Assembly (NCBI GenBank): GCA_031283115.1
Contig: JAITCK010000065.1
Location: 1 to 8,235 of the forward strand
DNA from: Cellulomonadaceae bacterium
Lineage (GTDB): Bacteria > Actinomycetota > Actinomycetes > Actinomycetales > Cellulomonadaceae
DNA length: 8,235 nucleotides
Direction of reading: 5' to 3'
Each line of letters begins with the position of its first letter. Position 1 is the stretch's first letter. The position numbers were made by a program, and so were the translations under genes. The notes below the pieces were generated by a model that had not been told where the DNA came from, ran no database searches, and saw only the letters and a list, made by a program, of their open reading frames with translations. Positions 1-5,538 of the stretch are shown here, in pieces.

Positions 1-1
1 C

Positions 2-1372
2 TCCATTTGGGACACCTACGCCCATTATTCGGGCCGGGTAGACGGGGGCGATTCCGGTGATGTGGCAGACGACCACTACCACCGTTGGGAAGAAGACGTC
101 GACCACCTGGTAAGGCTGGGAGTCAAGGCTTACCGGCTATCTATCTCCTGGTCGCGGGTGATGCCGGGCGGGCGCGGGCCGGTCAACCCTGCGGGAGTGG
201 CCTTCTACCGTGGGCTGCTGGAAGCCTTGCGGGCACGCGGCATCAGCCCCTATGTCACCTTGTACCACTGGGATTTGCCGCAAGAGTTGGAAGACGAAGG
301 CGGCTGGCCGGTGCGGTCAACCGCTGAAGCCTTCGCCGACTACGCCCGGGCGATGGCCAGCGAGTTGGGCGACCTCGTAGACCTGTGGATCACTCTCAAC
401 GAACCCTGGTGCTCCGCCTACCTGGGCTATGCGTCGGGCGTGCACGCTCCCGGCCGCAGTGAACCTGCCGCCGCCCTGGCTGCCGTCCACCATCTCAACC
501 TTGCCCACGGCCTAGCCGTCGCCGCTCTCCGTGACGTGCTTCCTGCTGCCAAGGTGTCGGTTGTGCTCAACCTGCACATTTTGCGGGCCGCCAACCCTGA
601 GTTGCCGGGTGACCGTGAGGCTGTACGCCGTATTGACGCCCTGGGTAATCGGGCCTTCCTCAACCCCCTCATGGACGGCTACTACCCATCCGACCTGCTG
701 GCTGACACGGCAGCGGTCACCGACTGGGCCTTTGTTCAGCCCGGCGACTGCGACATCATCCGGCAGCCCTTGGACGTGCTGGGCGTCAACTACTACTCCA
801 CCACCACCGTCCGGGCTGGTAACGACGCTGCCGTGCCCGATGCTCTCGGTGTTGAGTCGACTGCTGCTGACGGCCACCGACCGTCCGACCATTCCGCCTG
901 GGTGGGGGCTGAAGACGTCAAGTTTGTGGCGCCCACCGGGCCGCTCACCGCAATGGGCTGGAACATTGAGCCTGCCGGCCTCACCGAAATGCTGGTCGAC
1001 CTTGCCCAACGCTACCCCGGTCAACCCTTGATGGTCACCGAAAACGGGGCCGCCTTCGATGACCAAGTCACCACGGACGATCAGGGACTCCCCCGCGTTC
1101 ACGACCCGCGTCGCGTCGCCTACCTGCACGATCACATCAGCGCCGTCGGTGACGCCCTGGCTGCTGGAGTGGATGTGCGCGGCTACCTGGCCTGGTCTCT
1201 GCTGGACAACTTCGAATGGGGTTGGGGTTATTCCAAACGCTTCGGCATCATCCGCGTCGACTACACCACGCTCAACCGCATCTGGAAAGACTCAGCCCAC
1301 TGGTACCGAACCCTAGCCACCACCAACACCCTCCCGCCTGTCCACCCCATCGACACCGCACGATTTTCCTGA
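2..1372 (+). CDS. GH1 family beta-glucosidase, 5' end outside window
   Basis: Retaining glycoside hydrolase of family 1, expected to release glucose (or a related sugar) from the non-reducing end of beta-glucosides or cello-oligosaccharides, probably in the cytoplasm. The reading frame is open from base 2 and begins with SIWDTYAHYSG, the conserved block about 20-30 residues into GH1 enzymes, so only a short N-terminal piece is missing and 456 residues are visible. The acid/base glutamate lies in TLNEPW (codon 401-403) and the nucleophile in VTENG (codon 1040-1042). YHWDLPQ and the C-terminal FEWGWGYSKRFG block (glutamate codon 1214-1216) form the sugar-binding site. That last glutamate points to an unphosphorylated sugar; 6-phospho-beta-glucosidases carry a different loop there. 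No signal peptide can be judged because the start is absent. The gene converges on the exported-protein operon, with 62 bases between stop codons. Family assignment is very secure; exact substrate preference is inference. Confidence 0.96.
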   Translation, partial: SIWDTYAHYSGRVDGGDSGDVADDHYHRWEEDVDHLVRLGVKAYRLSISWSRVMPGGRGPVNPAGVAFYRGLLEALRARGISPYVTLYHWDLPQELEDEGGWPVRSTAEAFADYARAMASELGDLVDLWITLNEPWCSAYLGYASGVHAPGRSEPAAALAAVHHLNLAHGLAVAALRDVLPAAKVSVVLNLHILRAANPELPGDREAVRRIDALGNRAFLNPLMDGYYPSDLLADTAAVTDWAFVQPGDCDIIRQPLDVLGVNYYSTTTVRAGNDAAVPDALGVESTAADGHRPSDHSAWVGAEDVKFVAPTGPLTAMGWNIEPAGLTEMLVDLAQRYPGQPLMVTENGAAFDDQVTTDDQGLPRVHDPRRVAYLHDHISAVGDALAAGVDVRGYLAWSLLDNFEWGWGYSKRFGIIRVDYTTLNRIWKDSAHWYRTLATTNTLPPVHPIDTARFS

Positions 1373-1434
1373 AGCGCACAGCGAACTTGATGATCGCATA
1401 CTCGCAGAACAAGTGTCGTCTTGTGGTTTTGACA

Positions 1435-1893
1435 CTACTTTCCGTGGGAAACAACGGCGGGTACAAGTTCCCCGCTGGTGTCGATTGTGAAGACGCCGAT
1501 TTGTGTTACTCCATCGGATAGGTAGACGGGAATCTCAATGGATTCACCGCGCGTGCGACGTGTTTCAACTTCTTTGTTCCAGGCGAGAGCCTCTTCAGGG
1601 TTGGAGACGCTGGCACCGGAAACTTCGTCTAGTTCGGCCTGCTTGACGTAGCCGATTCGACCGTTAGTTGCCTCAGCCTTGATGAGATCTGGAATCTCTT
1701 CGATAGTTCGCGCATCAAGGGCACTTCCGTATGTCATCCCGGCATCGTTGCGTTGGTAGGAAGGTGCTGGTACTGGTTCATTGCTGCTGGCTGATGCAAC
1801 TGCGGCCCCAGCGAGGAATCCGCCAATGAGAACAGCGCCAGCGGACGCGGCAGCAAATACACTTCGTGCGAGATGCGCTTTCTGGGTCTTCAT
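1435..1893 (-). CDS. small exported or membrane-anchored protein of unknown function (second gene of two-gene operon)
   Basis: 152-residue protein whose function I do not recognise. The N-terminus is basic (MKTQKAHLAR) and is followed by a long hydrophobic stretch at residues 11-35 rich in Ala, Gly and Val, ending ASASS. It is either a signal peptide cleaved near ASA or an uncleaved membrane anchor. The rest is soluble: TYGSALDA (54-61), PDLIKAEATNGRIGYV (68-83), a Pro-Glu-Glu-Ala segment near 99-102 and IPVYLSDGVTQIGVF (121-135). These blocks look like a compact extracytoplasmic domain found in other bacterial hypothetical proteins, but I recall no function for it. The ATG at 1893 is chosen over upstream in-frame starts because GGAGAAGAAG stands directly before it and because it gives a sensible signal sequence. 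The ribosome-binding site lies in the 11-base gap after the stop of the upstream exported-protein gene, so the two are almost certainly co-transcribed and perhaps translationally coupled. Confidence 0.85.
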   Translation of the reverse strand: MKTQKAHLARSVFAAASAGAVLIGGFLAGAAVASASSNEPVPAPSYQRNDAGMTYGSALDARTIEEIPDLIKAEATNGRIGYVKQAELDEVSGASVSNPEEALAWNKEVETRRTRGESIEIPVYLSDGVTQIGVFTIDTSGELVPAVVSHGK

Positions 1894-1904
1894 CTTCTTC
1901 TCCG

Positions 1905-2333
1905 TTAGCCACTTTGGCTCGGTGACCGAGCGCTGAGTTTCGTTGTGTATCCGTTCCCGTTCCACCCGCGTGAGTTGCCTCGCGCATAGTAAGCGCCCGA
2001 AAGAGTCGCCGAACAGCCCGGCCTTGAAATCGAAGCAGCGATGGTTTCTGAGTAATACCAAGAGCCAGCGCAACTAAGAGCGCCAGCATCGGTGTAACGA
2101 ATCGGCTGTGCGCCGAGCCAGCCCACCGCAACGTTAGATGGGGCGCTAGTCCCTTGAATCGCCCACACACTGTTGCCAGTTTTCGAGATGCACGAATAGT
2201 CTTTGTACTGTTTACCGGCAGCAACAAAGGTACCCGTCGCGCCACAAGCAGTTCCTGCGGACGCCGCTCCAGGTGTCACACCAAAACCGAACCCAATGAG
2301 CCCTGTAACTAGGAGTGCCAAAGATTTTCGCAT
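1905..2333 (-). CDS. small secreted four-cysteine protein of unknown function (first gene of two-gene operon)
   Basis: 142-residue protein with a textbook Sec signal peptide: MRK, a hydrophobic core (LALLVTGLIGFGFGV), then PGAASA with likely cleavage after the AxA near residue 26. The mature part is about 115 residues, rich in Gly, Ser, Ala and Tyr, with few acidic residues and four cysteines (30, 48, 88, 107) that could form two disulfides outside the cell. Blocks such as YKDYSC, VWAIQGTS, GWLGAQPIRY, SGAYYARG and RGWNGNGYTT suggest a small beta-rich domain. I cannot name the family. It does not match lactococcin 972 or other bacteriocins as I remember them, though a secreted bacteriocin-like or surface role is possible. 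The ATG at 2333 is preferred to the TTG at 2345 because TTGAGGTG is a suitable ribosome-binding site for it. It is followed after 11 bases by the second gene of the pair. Hand-counted lines are near 48-55% GC, lower than the flanking genes. Confidence 0.88.
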   Translation of the reverse strand: MRKSLALLVTGLIGFGFGVTPGAASAGTACGATGTFVAAGKQYKDYSCISKTGNSVWAIQGTSAPSNVAVGWLGAQPIRYTDAGALSCAGSWYYSETIAASISRPGCSATLSGAYYARGNSRGWNGNGYTTKLSARSPSQSG

Positions 2334-2381
2334 CGGACACCTCAACTCAGGTCAACCTCCGCAACGGTGCAGAGTTGACTA

Positions 2382-2424
2382 ATTGTACCTCATTTTTACG
2401 CGATTTACATCACTGCATCGTGAT
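2382..2424 (-). promoter_or_regulatory. putative promoter and palindromic operator of the exported-protein operon
   Basis: Read on the minus strand, TACAAT (2387-2382) is a good -10 hexamer, and it would give a leader of about 40 bases before the ATG at 2333. No convincing -35 is seen at 16-18 bases spacing. In that place lies a perfect inverted repeat, ATCAC-N6-GTGAT (2409-2424), positioned where an activator or repressor could act. The region is distinctly AT-rich for the window. This is inference from motif fit and position. Confidence 0.45.
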
Positions 2425-2459
2425 TGTGACAGGGTCGGTGTTGCACCGAGGTGAGCCGG

Positions 2460-2499
2460 AAAAAACGCTCAAAATAGTCATTGGACTCGTTCAATGACC
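2460..2499 (-). terminator. putative intrinsic terminator of the histidine-phosphatase gene
   Basis: On the minus strand, 31 bases after the stop of the phosphatase gene, there is a perfect 7-bp stem GTCATTG / CAATGAC (2478-2499, 8-base loop). It is followed by TATTTT and then a run of seven T (2466-2460). The stem is modest in GC, but the T tracts and the position fit a Rho-independent terminator that separates the phosphatase from the exported-protein operon. Confidence 0.45.
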
Positions 2500-2529
2500 C
2501 GTCGAAACTGCCGGGGCGGGCACAGTCGC

Positions 2530-3165
2530 CTAACAGTTGGGCAGGTTCCACCCTTCTACGGTGCGCAGATTGTGGCCGTAGCCGAGCAGGGAGATGGCAG
2601 CCGTGCCGAGTTCCAGACGTTCGGCCAGGGTGGGGTCGTCTCCCAGCCAGGCGGCGGTGAGGGTTTTCAACAGGTGGCCGTGAGCCACCACTAATACGTC
2701 GTCGCCACGTTCCAGCGTCGCTTCTACCCGGTCGATGACGGCTTTGGCCCGCGCAAACACGTCTTCAAGCAACTCTCCGGGGCGACCGTCTGACCGGTCT
2801 GGGTTGGGTGGCAGGATGCGGACGCCGTGGCGAAAAATCATGAACTCGCGCCCAAGCATCTCGCTCACTTGACCTGCCGTGAGTCCATCAACGGGACCGT
2901 AATCCCATTCGACAAGGTCATCGTCGATGATTGCGTTGGGGTAGCCAGCAAGTTGGGCGGTGTGGCGGGCCCGTTGCAGGGGTGAAGTGTAGACGGCGGC
3001 GAAATCGTAGCCATCCAGCATGGCCCCAGCCCGCCGGGCCTGGTCTTCCCCGTCAGCAGTCAAAGGGATGTCGCTGTGGCCTGTGTGCTGCCCGGTACGA
3101 GACCATTCTGTCTCGCCGTGACGCAGCAACACCAGTTGCGGGTCTTGCGTCGGAATAATCTGCAT
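2530..3165 (-). CDS. histidine phosphatase family protein (phosphoglycerate mutase-like)
   Basis: 211-residue cytoplasmic phosphatase/mutase of the histidine phosphatase superfamily. Catalysis proceeds through a phosphohistidine: His16 in the LLRHGETEW motif. Other pocket residues visible are Arg65 in SPLQRARHTA, the probable proton donor Glu86 in VEWDYG, and the second histidine His162 in VVAHGHLL. The arrangement, including RTGQHTGHSDIPLT and EWDYG, resembles the actinobacterial GpmB-like enzymes typified by mycobacterial Rv3214, which behave as acid phosphatases rather than true glycolytic mutases. The natural substrate cannot be read from sequence. The ATG at 3165 lies only 14 residues before the RHG motif, normal for the family; its ribosome-binding site is a GGGGGA placed rather far (about 10 bases) upstream. 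It is divergent from the gluconokinase across a 120-base gap with nested inverted repeats, so the two may share control. Confidence 0.93.
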   Translation of the reverse strand: MQIIPTQDPQLVLLRHGETEWSRTGQHTGHSDIPLTADGEDQARRAGAMLDGYDFAAVYTSPLQRARHTAQLAGYPNAIIDDDLVEWDYGPVDGLTAGQVSEMLGREFMIFRHGVRILPPNPDRSDGRPGELLEDVFARAKAVIDRVEATLERGDDVLVVAHGHLLKTLTAAWLGDDPTLAERLELGTAAISLLGYGHNLRTVEGWNLPNC

Positions 3166-3178
3166 ACGTCAATCATCC

Positions 3179-3239
3179 CCCACAGGGGTGCGGTACAGCA
3201 GCCCAGCCCCCGCCATGCGACGGCGGGCAGACCTGTGGG
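3179..3239. repeat. nested inverted repeats in the phosphatase/gluconokinase divergent gap
   Basis: CCCACAGG (3179-3186) pairs perfectly with CCTGTGGG (3232-3239). Inside this pair, CCCGCC (3209-3214) pairs with GGCGGG (3222-3227) around a 7-base loop. The outer arm begins 14 bases upstream of the phosphatase ATG, so in that transcript the structure could fold near the ribosome-binding site. Alternatively the arms are two binding sites for a regulator of both genes. The repeats are seen directly; the function is inference. Confidence 0.4.
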
Positions 3240-3273
3240 AGGCGTCTGGCGGGGTGGCTGCGTCTCTATTTAC

Positions 3274-3285
3274 TACGATGGGGCA
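3274..3285 (+). promoter_or_regulatory. putative -10 element for leaderless gluconokinase transcript
   Basis: TACGAT (3274-3279) has the TAnnnT form typical of actinobacterial -10 boxes and ends six bases before the GTG at 3286, so transcription would start at or next to the start codon. This fits the lack of a usable Shine-Dalgarno site before that codon (a GGGG only two bases away is too close). No recognisable -35 is present. Confidence 0.4.
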
Positions 3286-3786
3286 GTGAGCAAGTCAACG
3301 GTTGTGGTGGTTGCTGGTGTGGCTGGCAGCGGGAAGTCCACCCTGTCTGCTGCCCTGGTGGAGCGTTTGGGCTGGGATTTCGCTGAGGCTGACATGTTCC
3401 ATCCGGCAGCCAACATTGCGAAGATGACGGCCGGGCAGCCCCTCAACGATGACGACCGCCGCCCCTGGCTGGCCACCTTGGCTGCTTGGATTGACGAACA
3501 TATTGCTGCCGGTCAGCCCGCCATTCTCACCTGTTCGGCTTTGACGCGGGCCTACCGTGACGTGTTGCGCCGCACAGACGTGGTTTTTGTTCAGTTGACT
3601 GGCCCGCGCGACCTGCTGGAGCAGCGCATCACTTCCCGTCAGGGCCACTTTTTTGTGGGCACGGGGATGCTTGATTCTCAACTGGCCACCTTCGAGCCCC
3701 TCCACTCTGACGAGCAAGGTTTCGTCGTTTCCATCGACCAGCCCACCTACACCCAGGTGGAAACCATCCTCACCCACCTGCCCTAG
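3286..3786 (+). CDS. gntK: gluconokinase (GntK/thermoresistant type)
   Basis: 166-residue cytoplasmic kinase that phosphorylates D-gluconate with ATP to 6-phosphogluconate, feeding the pentose phosphate pathway. It has the P-loop GVAGSGKS (11-18) and the family signatures: DMFHPAANIAKM (36-47) for substrate and metal contacts, PLNDDDRRPWL (52-62), TCSAL (82-86), RQGHFF (118-123) and LDSQLATFEP (129-138). Length is normal for the family (160-175). The GTG at 3286 is chosen because it starts just before the first beta strand (TVVVVAGV). The open frame runs further upstream, but that sequence is unlike gluconokinase and overlaps the divergent phosphatase gene. No gluconate permease or GntR-type regulator is adjacent, so gluconate uptake is encoded elsewhere. 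The gene converges on the RelA/SpoT gene with 40 bases between stops and no clear terminator hairpin. Family assignment is secure; the start is probable. Confidence 0.94.
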   Translation: MSKSTVVVVAGVAGSGKSTLSAALVERLGWDFAEADMFHPAANIAKMTAGQPLNDDDRRPWLATLAAWIDEHIAAGQPAILTCSALTRAYRDVLRRTDVVFVQLTGPRDLLEQRITSRQGHFFVGTGMLDSQLATFEPLHSDEQGFVVSIDQPTYTQVETILTHLP

Positions 3787-3826
3787 CCATCGCACTTGGT
3801 CGCCGCCTGTAGTCGCGGGCTGGTGT

Positions 3827-4924
3827 TTAGTTGGTGGCGGGGAGGATGGGGGTGTCTTCGCGGGTGACGGTGACTTGACCGGGAGGGATAGCGGCAAGAA
3901 GCCGCGACATGACAGTTTCGAGGCGGTCGCGGGTGCGGTTGTTGCGGGTCAGGTAGACGGGGCCGCGTGGCGTACTGACAAGTTCCGGGTCAGCACCGGG
4001 AACCTGGTCACGGTCGAGGGCGATCCAGCCGTCCACGCGGGCGTCCTTGCGGCTGCGACGGCTGGCGACGGTGACGATGAGAGCGCGCACAGCCCCGGCT
4101 GCCGTGAGATGGTCGAGGCGACCTTCGGCCCCACCCAGGTCGACCGTGTAGATGGCCAGTGGGGTGCGTGGGGCTGCCGGGCGGATAGTCTCGTCGGCAT
4201 CAGTGTCAGCGTCATCACTGGTTCCGGCATCGTCATCGCTGACGCGGGCGGCAATGGCACGGGCAGCCACTAGGTCGATGCGCTCGAAGAGGTTGTCGAG
4301 TTGTTCACGTAACTCACCGGCCTGGGCGAAGAGGGCGTCCAGGCGCTCGCGGGCGGCGCCTTCATGGTCAAGTCCAGGCTTGTACATGACGTCATGCTCA
4401 AACTCGGCCCAGGCGTGTTCAGCCACAGTGCGCACCTGGATTTCTAGGCCGGGAAACTGCTTCAAATACTGGACAACGGCAGGGTAACGGCGGGCAGCGT
4501 CTGGGTCAGGGATGGAACGGATTTCCAGGTGGGCGCTGGAATAGCCGTTGGTTTTGCGGGCCTTTTCCACGTCGTCAGGGGTGAGGGCAAAAGTGTTCTC
4601 GAACAGGTGGGTTACTTCCCGGCAGCCGGGCACCGTGTAGACGATGACGCGGGCGCCCACGCAGTCTCCAATACGCCGGGCCGGTTCCGGGTAGATGGGG
4701 CTGCCGTCTGGGTGGAGGCGGCGCGCCTTTTTCGCGTAGGAGGCTAACGTTTTGGCCCGGGCTGTCACGGCGTGGTAGCGCAGACCTTTGACAGCGAGGA
4801 GTTCTTCAACATATTGCCGGATTTCTTGCGACGCCTGAACCATGAGGGTCTGCTGTTGGGCGAAGATCCACAGAAAATCGGCGTAGGGGATGGCACTGTT
4901 GGCGGTCGGTTGTGTCCTGTCCAT
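3827..4924 (-). CDS. RelA/SpoT-domain (p)ppGpp synthetase-like protein
   Basis: 365-residue protein (371 from the alternative ATG at 4942) with a nucleotidyltransferase domain of the RelA/SpoT type, which transfers pyrophosphate from ATP to GDP or GTP to make the stringent-response alarmones. Conserved blocks, numbered from 4924: VTARAKTLASYAKKARR (about 53-69), RIGDCVGARVIVY (84-96), NGYSSAHLEI (126-135) and LEIQVRTVAEHAWAEFEHDVMYK (160-182). The HD hydrolase and the TGS/ACT domains of long Rel enzymes are absent, so it belongs with small alarmone synthetases, although it is longer than most. After the catalytic domain come a probable helical segment, an Asp-rich linker (about 230-248) and a C-terminal domain of about 110 residues that I do not recognise. 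ATG 4924 is favoured by the GGGGGGTGAT ribosome-binding site six bases upstream. It follows nusB on the same strand. Activity is inferred from motifs only. Confidence 0.9.
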   Translation of the reverse strand: MDRTQPTANSAIPYADFLWIFAQQQTLMVQASQEIRQYVEELLAVKGLRYHAVTARAKTLASYAKKARRLHPDGSPIYPEPARRIGDCVGARVIVYTVPGCREVTHLFENTFALTPDDVEKARKTNGYSSAHLEIRSIPDPDAARRYPAVVQYLKQFPGLEIQVRTVAEHAWAEFEHDVMYKPGLDHEGAARERLDALFAQAGELREQLDNLFERIDLVAARAIAARVSDDDAGTSDDADTDADETIRPAAPRTPLAIYTVDLGGAEGRLDHLTAAGAVRALIVTVASRRSRKDARVDGWIALDRDQVPGADPELVSTPRGPVYLTRNNRTRDRLETVMSRLLAAIPPGQVTVTREDTPILPATN

Positions 4925-4930
4925 CAGTGA

Positions 4931-4940
4931 ATCACCCCCC
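4931..4940 (-). promoter_or_regulatory. ribosome-binding site deciding the RelA/SpoT gene start
   Basis: GGGGGGTGAT on the minus strand differs by little from the ideal GGAGGTGAT and ends six bases before ATG 4924. The upstream in-frame ATG at 4942 has no comparable site, so the shorter protein is preferred. Confidence 0.5.
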
Positions 4941-4947
4941 ATCGGTG

Positions 4948-4976
4948 CGCAGGTCAGCCCGTCAGGTCGACCTGCG
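4948..4976. repeat. palindrome cluster between nusB and the RelA/SpoT gene
   Basis: CGCAGGTC (4948-4955) is a perfect inverted match to GACCTGCG (4969-4976). Within it, CAGGTCGACCTG (4963-4974) is itself a perfect 12-bp palindrome, so the motif CAGGTC occurs three times in two orientations. It sits in the 84-base gap after nusB, just upstream of the RelA/SpoT start. No T run follows, so a terminator is unlikely; an operator or leader hairpin is more plausible. Confidence 0.5.
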
Positions 4977-5008
4977 AGTTTGTCGGGCAGCAGGTTGGTC
5001 GAGCAAGG

Positions 5009-5440
5009 TTAGTCGAGCAGGGTCGGTGCAATCTCGGCGATCCGGTTGAGTAGGCCGGTGACAAAGGCCGGGGAATCGTCGGTGGACAGTTGGGCAGCCA
5101 GGTCGGCGGCCTCGTCGATGGCGACAGCCTGGGGAACGTCGGCGTTGTAGATGATTTCCCAGGCGCCGATGCGGAGCAGTTCGCGGTCTACGGCGGGCAT
5201 CCGGTCGATGGTCCAGCCTTGCGAATAGGTCTCTAGCAACTCGTCAATGCGGTCGCGGTGGGCGCTGACACCCTCGACAATGTCGGCAGCATATTGGGGA
5301 ACAGCGGCCTCCACTAGGGGGTTGACGATGCGCTGGGCCAGCAGGGCCAGTGGGTCTAGTTGACGCTGGTCAGCCTCGAAAAGCAGATCCATGGCCCGCT
5401 TGCGGGCCTTCGTCCGTGACCCCATGTTGTGCGCTCCCAC
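5009..5440 (-). CDS. nusB: transcription antitermination factor NusB
   Basis: 143-residue all-helical RNA-binding protein. NusB binds boxA RNA together with NusE (ribosomal protein S10) in antitermination complexes, mainly on rRNA operons. Family features, numbered from GTG 5440: SRTKARKRAMDLLFEAD (8-24), matching the N-terminal RxxAR...AxxxLF helix; DRELLRIGAWEIIY (85-98); PQAVAIDEAADLA (103-115); and the C-terminal SPAFVTGLLNRIAE (123-136). Length is typical. GTG 5440 is chosen because AAAGGGGTG lies five bases upstream; ATG 5425, five codons later, has a weaker GGGAG and remains possible. It lies downstream of efp in the order aroQ-efp-nusB, which is conserved in many Gram-positive genomes. 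A strong hairpin after efp and an AT-richer leader with a tandem duplication suggest it also has its own transcription start. Confidence 0.95.
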   Translation of the reverse strand: MGAHNMGSRTKARKRAMDLLFEADQRQLDPLALLAQRIVNPLVEAAVPQYAADIVEGVSAHRDRIDELLETYSQGWTIDRMPAVDRELLRIGAWEIIYNADVPQAVAIDEAADLAAQLSTDDSPAFVTGLLNRIAEIAPTLLD

Positions 5441-5445
5441 AGCGG

Positions 5446-5456
5446 CACCCCTTTCC
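5446..5456 (-). promoter_or_regulatory. strong ribosome-binding site of nusB
   Basis: GGAAAGGGGTG on the minus strand, five bases before GTG 5440. It is the best Shine-Dalgarno match near either candidate start and is the reason for preferring GTG over the ATG at 5425. Confidence 0.55.
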
Positions 5457-5474
5457 GTGCACAATCCTTGTCAT

Positions 5475-5504
5475 ACACAATCCCAGCAAACACAATCCCA
5501 GCAA
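5475..5504. repeat. perfect 15-bp tandem duplication upstream of nusB
   Basis: The unit ACACAATCCCAGCAA occurs twice head to tail with no mismatch (5475-5489 and 5490-5504). A partial third copy, CACAATCC, lies at 5460-5467. On the nusB-coding strand this places three GGATTGTG motifs 15-16 bases apart within 60 bases of the start codon. Confidence 0.9.
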
Positions 5505-5538
5505 AATCAGTACCGGAAAACCAGTTCAGTCAAACAGT

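Noticed and set aside
512..1135. 207-codon open frame on the minus strand inside the beta-glucosidase gene
   Set aside because: Lies wholly opposite well-conserved GH1 catalytic sequence, has no family resemblance, and is expected from GC-rich codon bias in the antisense frame.
1405..1436. Small hairpins (ACAAG/CTTGT, or AGTGTC/GACACT) between the converging beta-glucosidase and exported-protein genes
   Set aside because: Stems of only 5-6 bp with at best GGTTTT after them; too weak to call a terminator, though a terminator would be expected here.
1778..2245. 155-codon minus-strand frame spanning both exported-protein genes
   Set aside because: It is out of frame with two genes that have proper signal peptides and ribosome-binding sites, and its translation looks random.
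1905..2333. Lactococcin 972-type bacteriocin
   Set aside because: Size, cysteine content and motifs do not fit the lactococcin 972 family as I know it, and the DUF1430-type transporter gene normally next to it is absent.
2315..2497. 60-codon plus-strand frame over the exported-operon promoter region
   Set aside because: No ribosome-binding site, low-complexity translation, and it overlaps the start of the first exported-protein gene and the putative terminator.
3653..4273. 206-codon open frame on the plus strand across the gluconokinase end and the RelA/SpoT tail
   Set aside because: Overlaps two better supported genes, has no recognisable domain and no ribosome-binding site; an antisense shadow.
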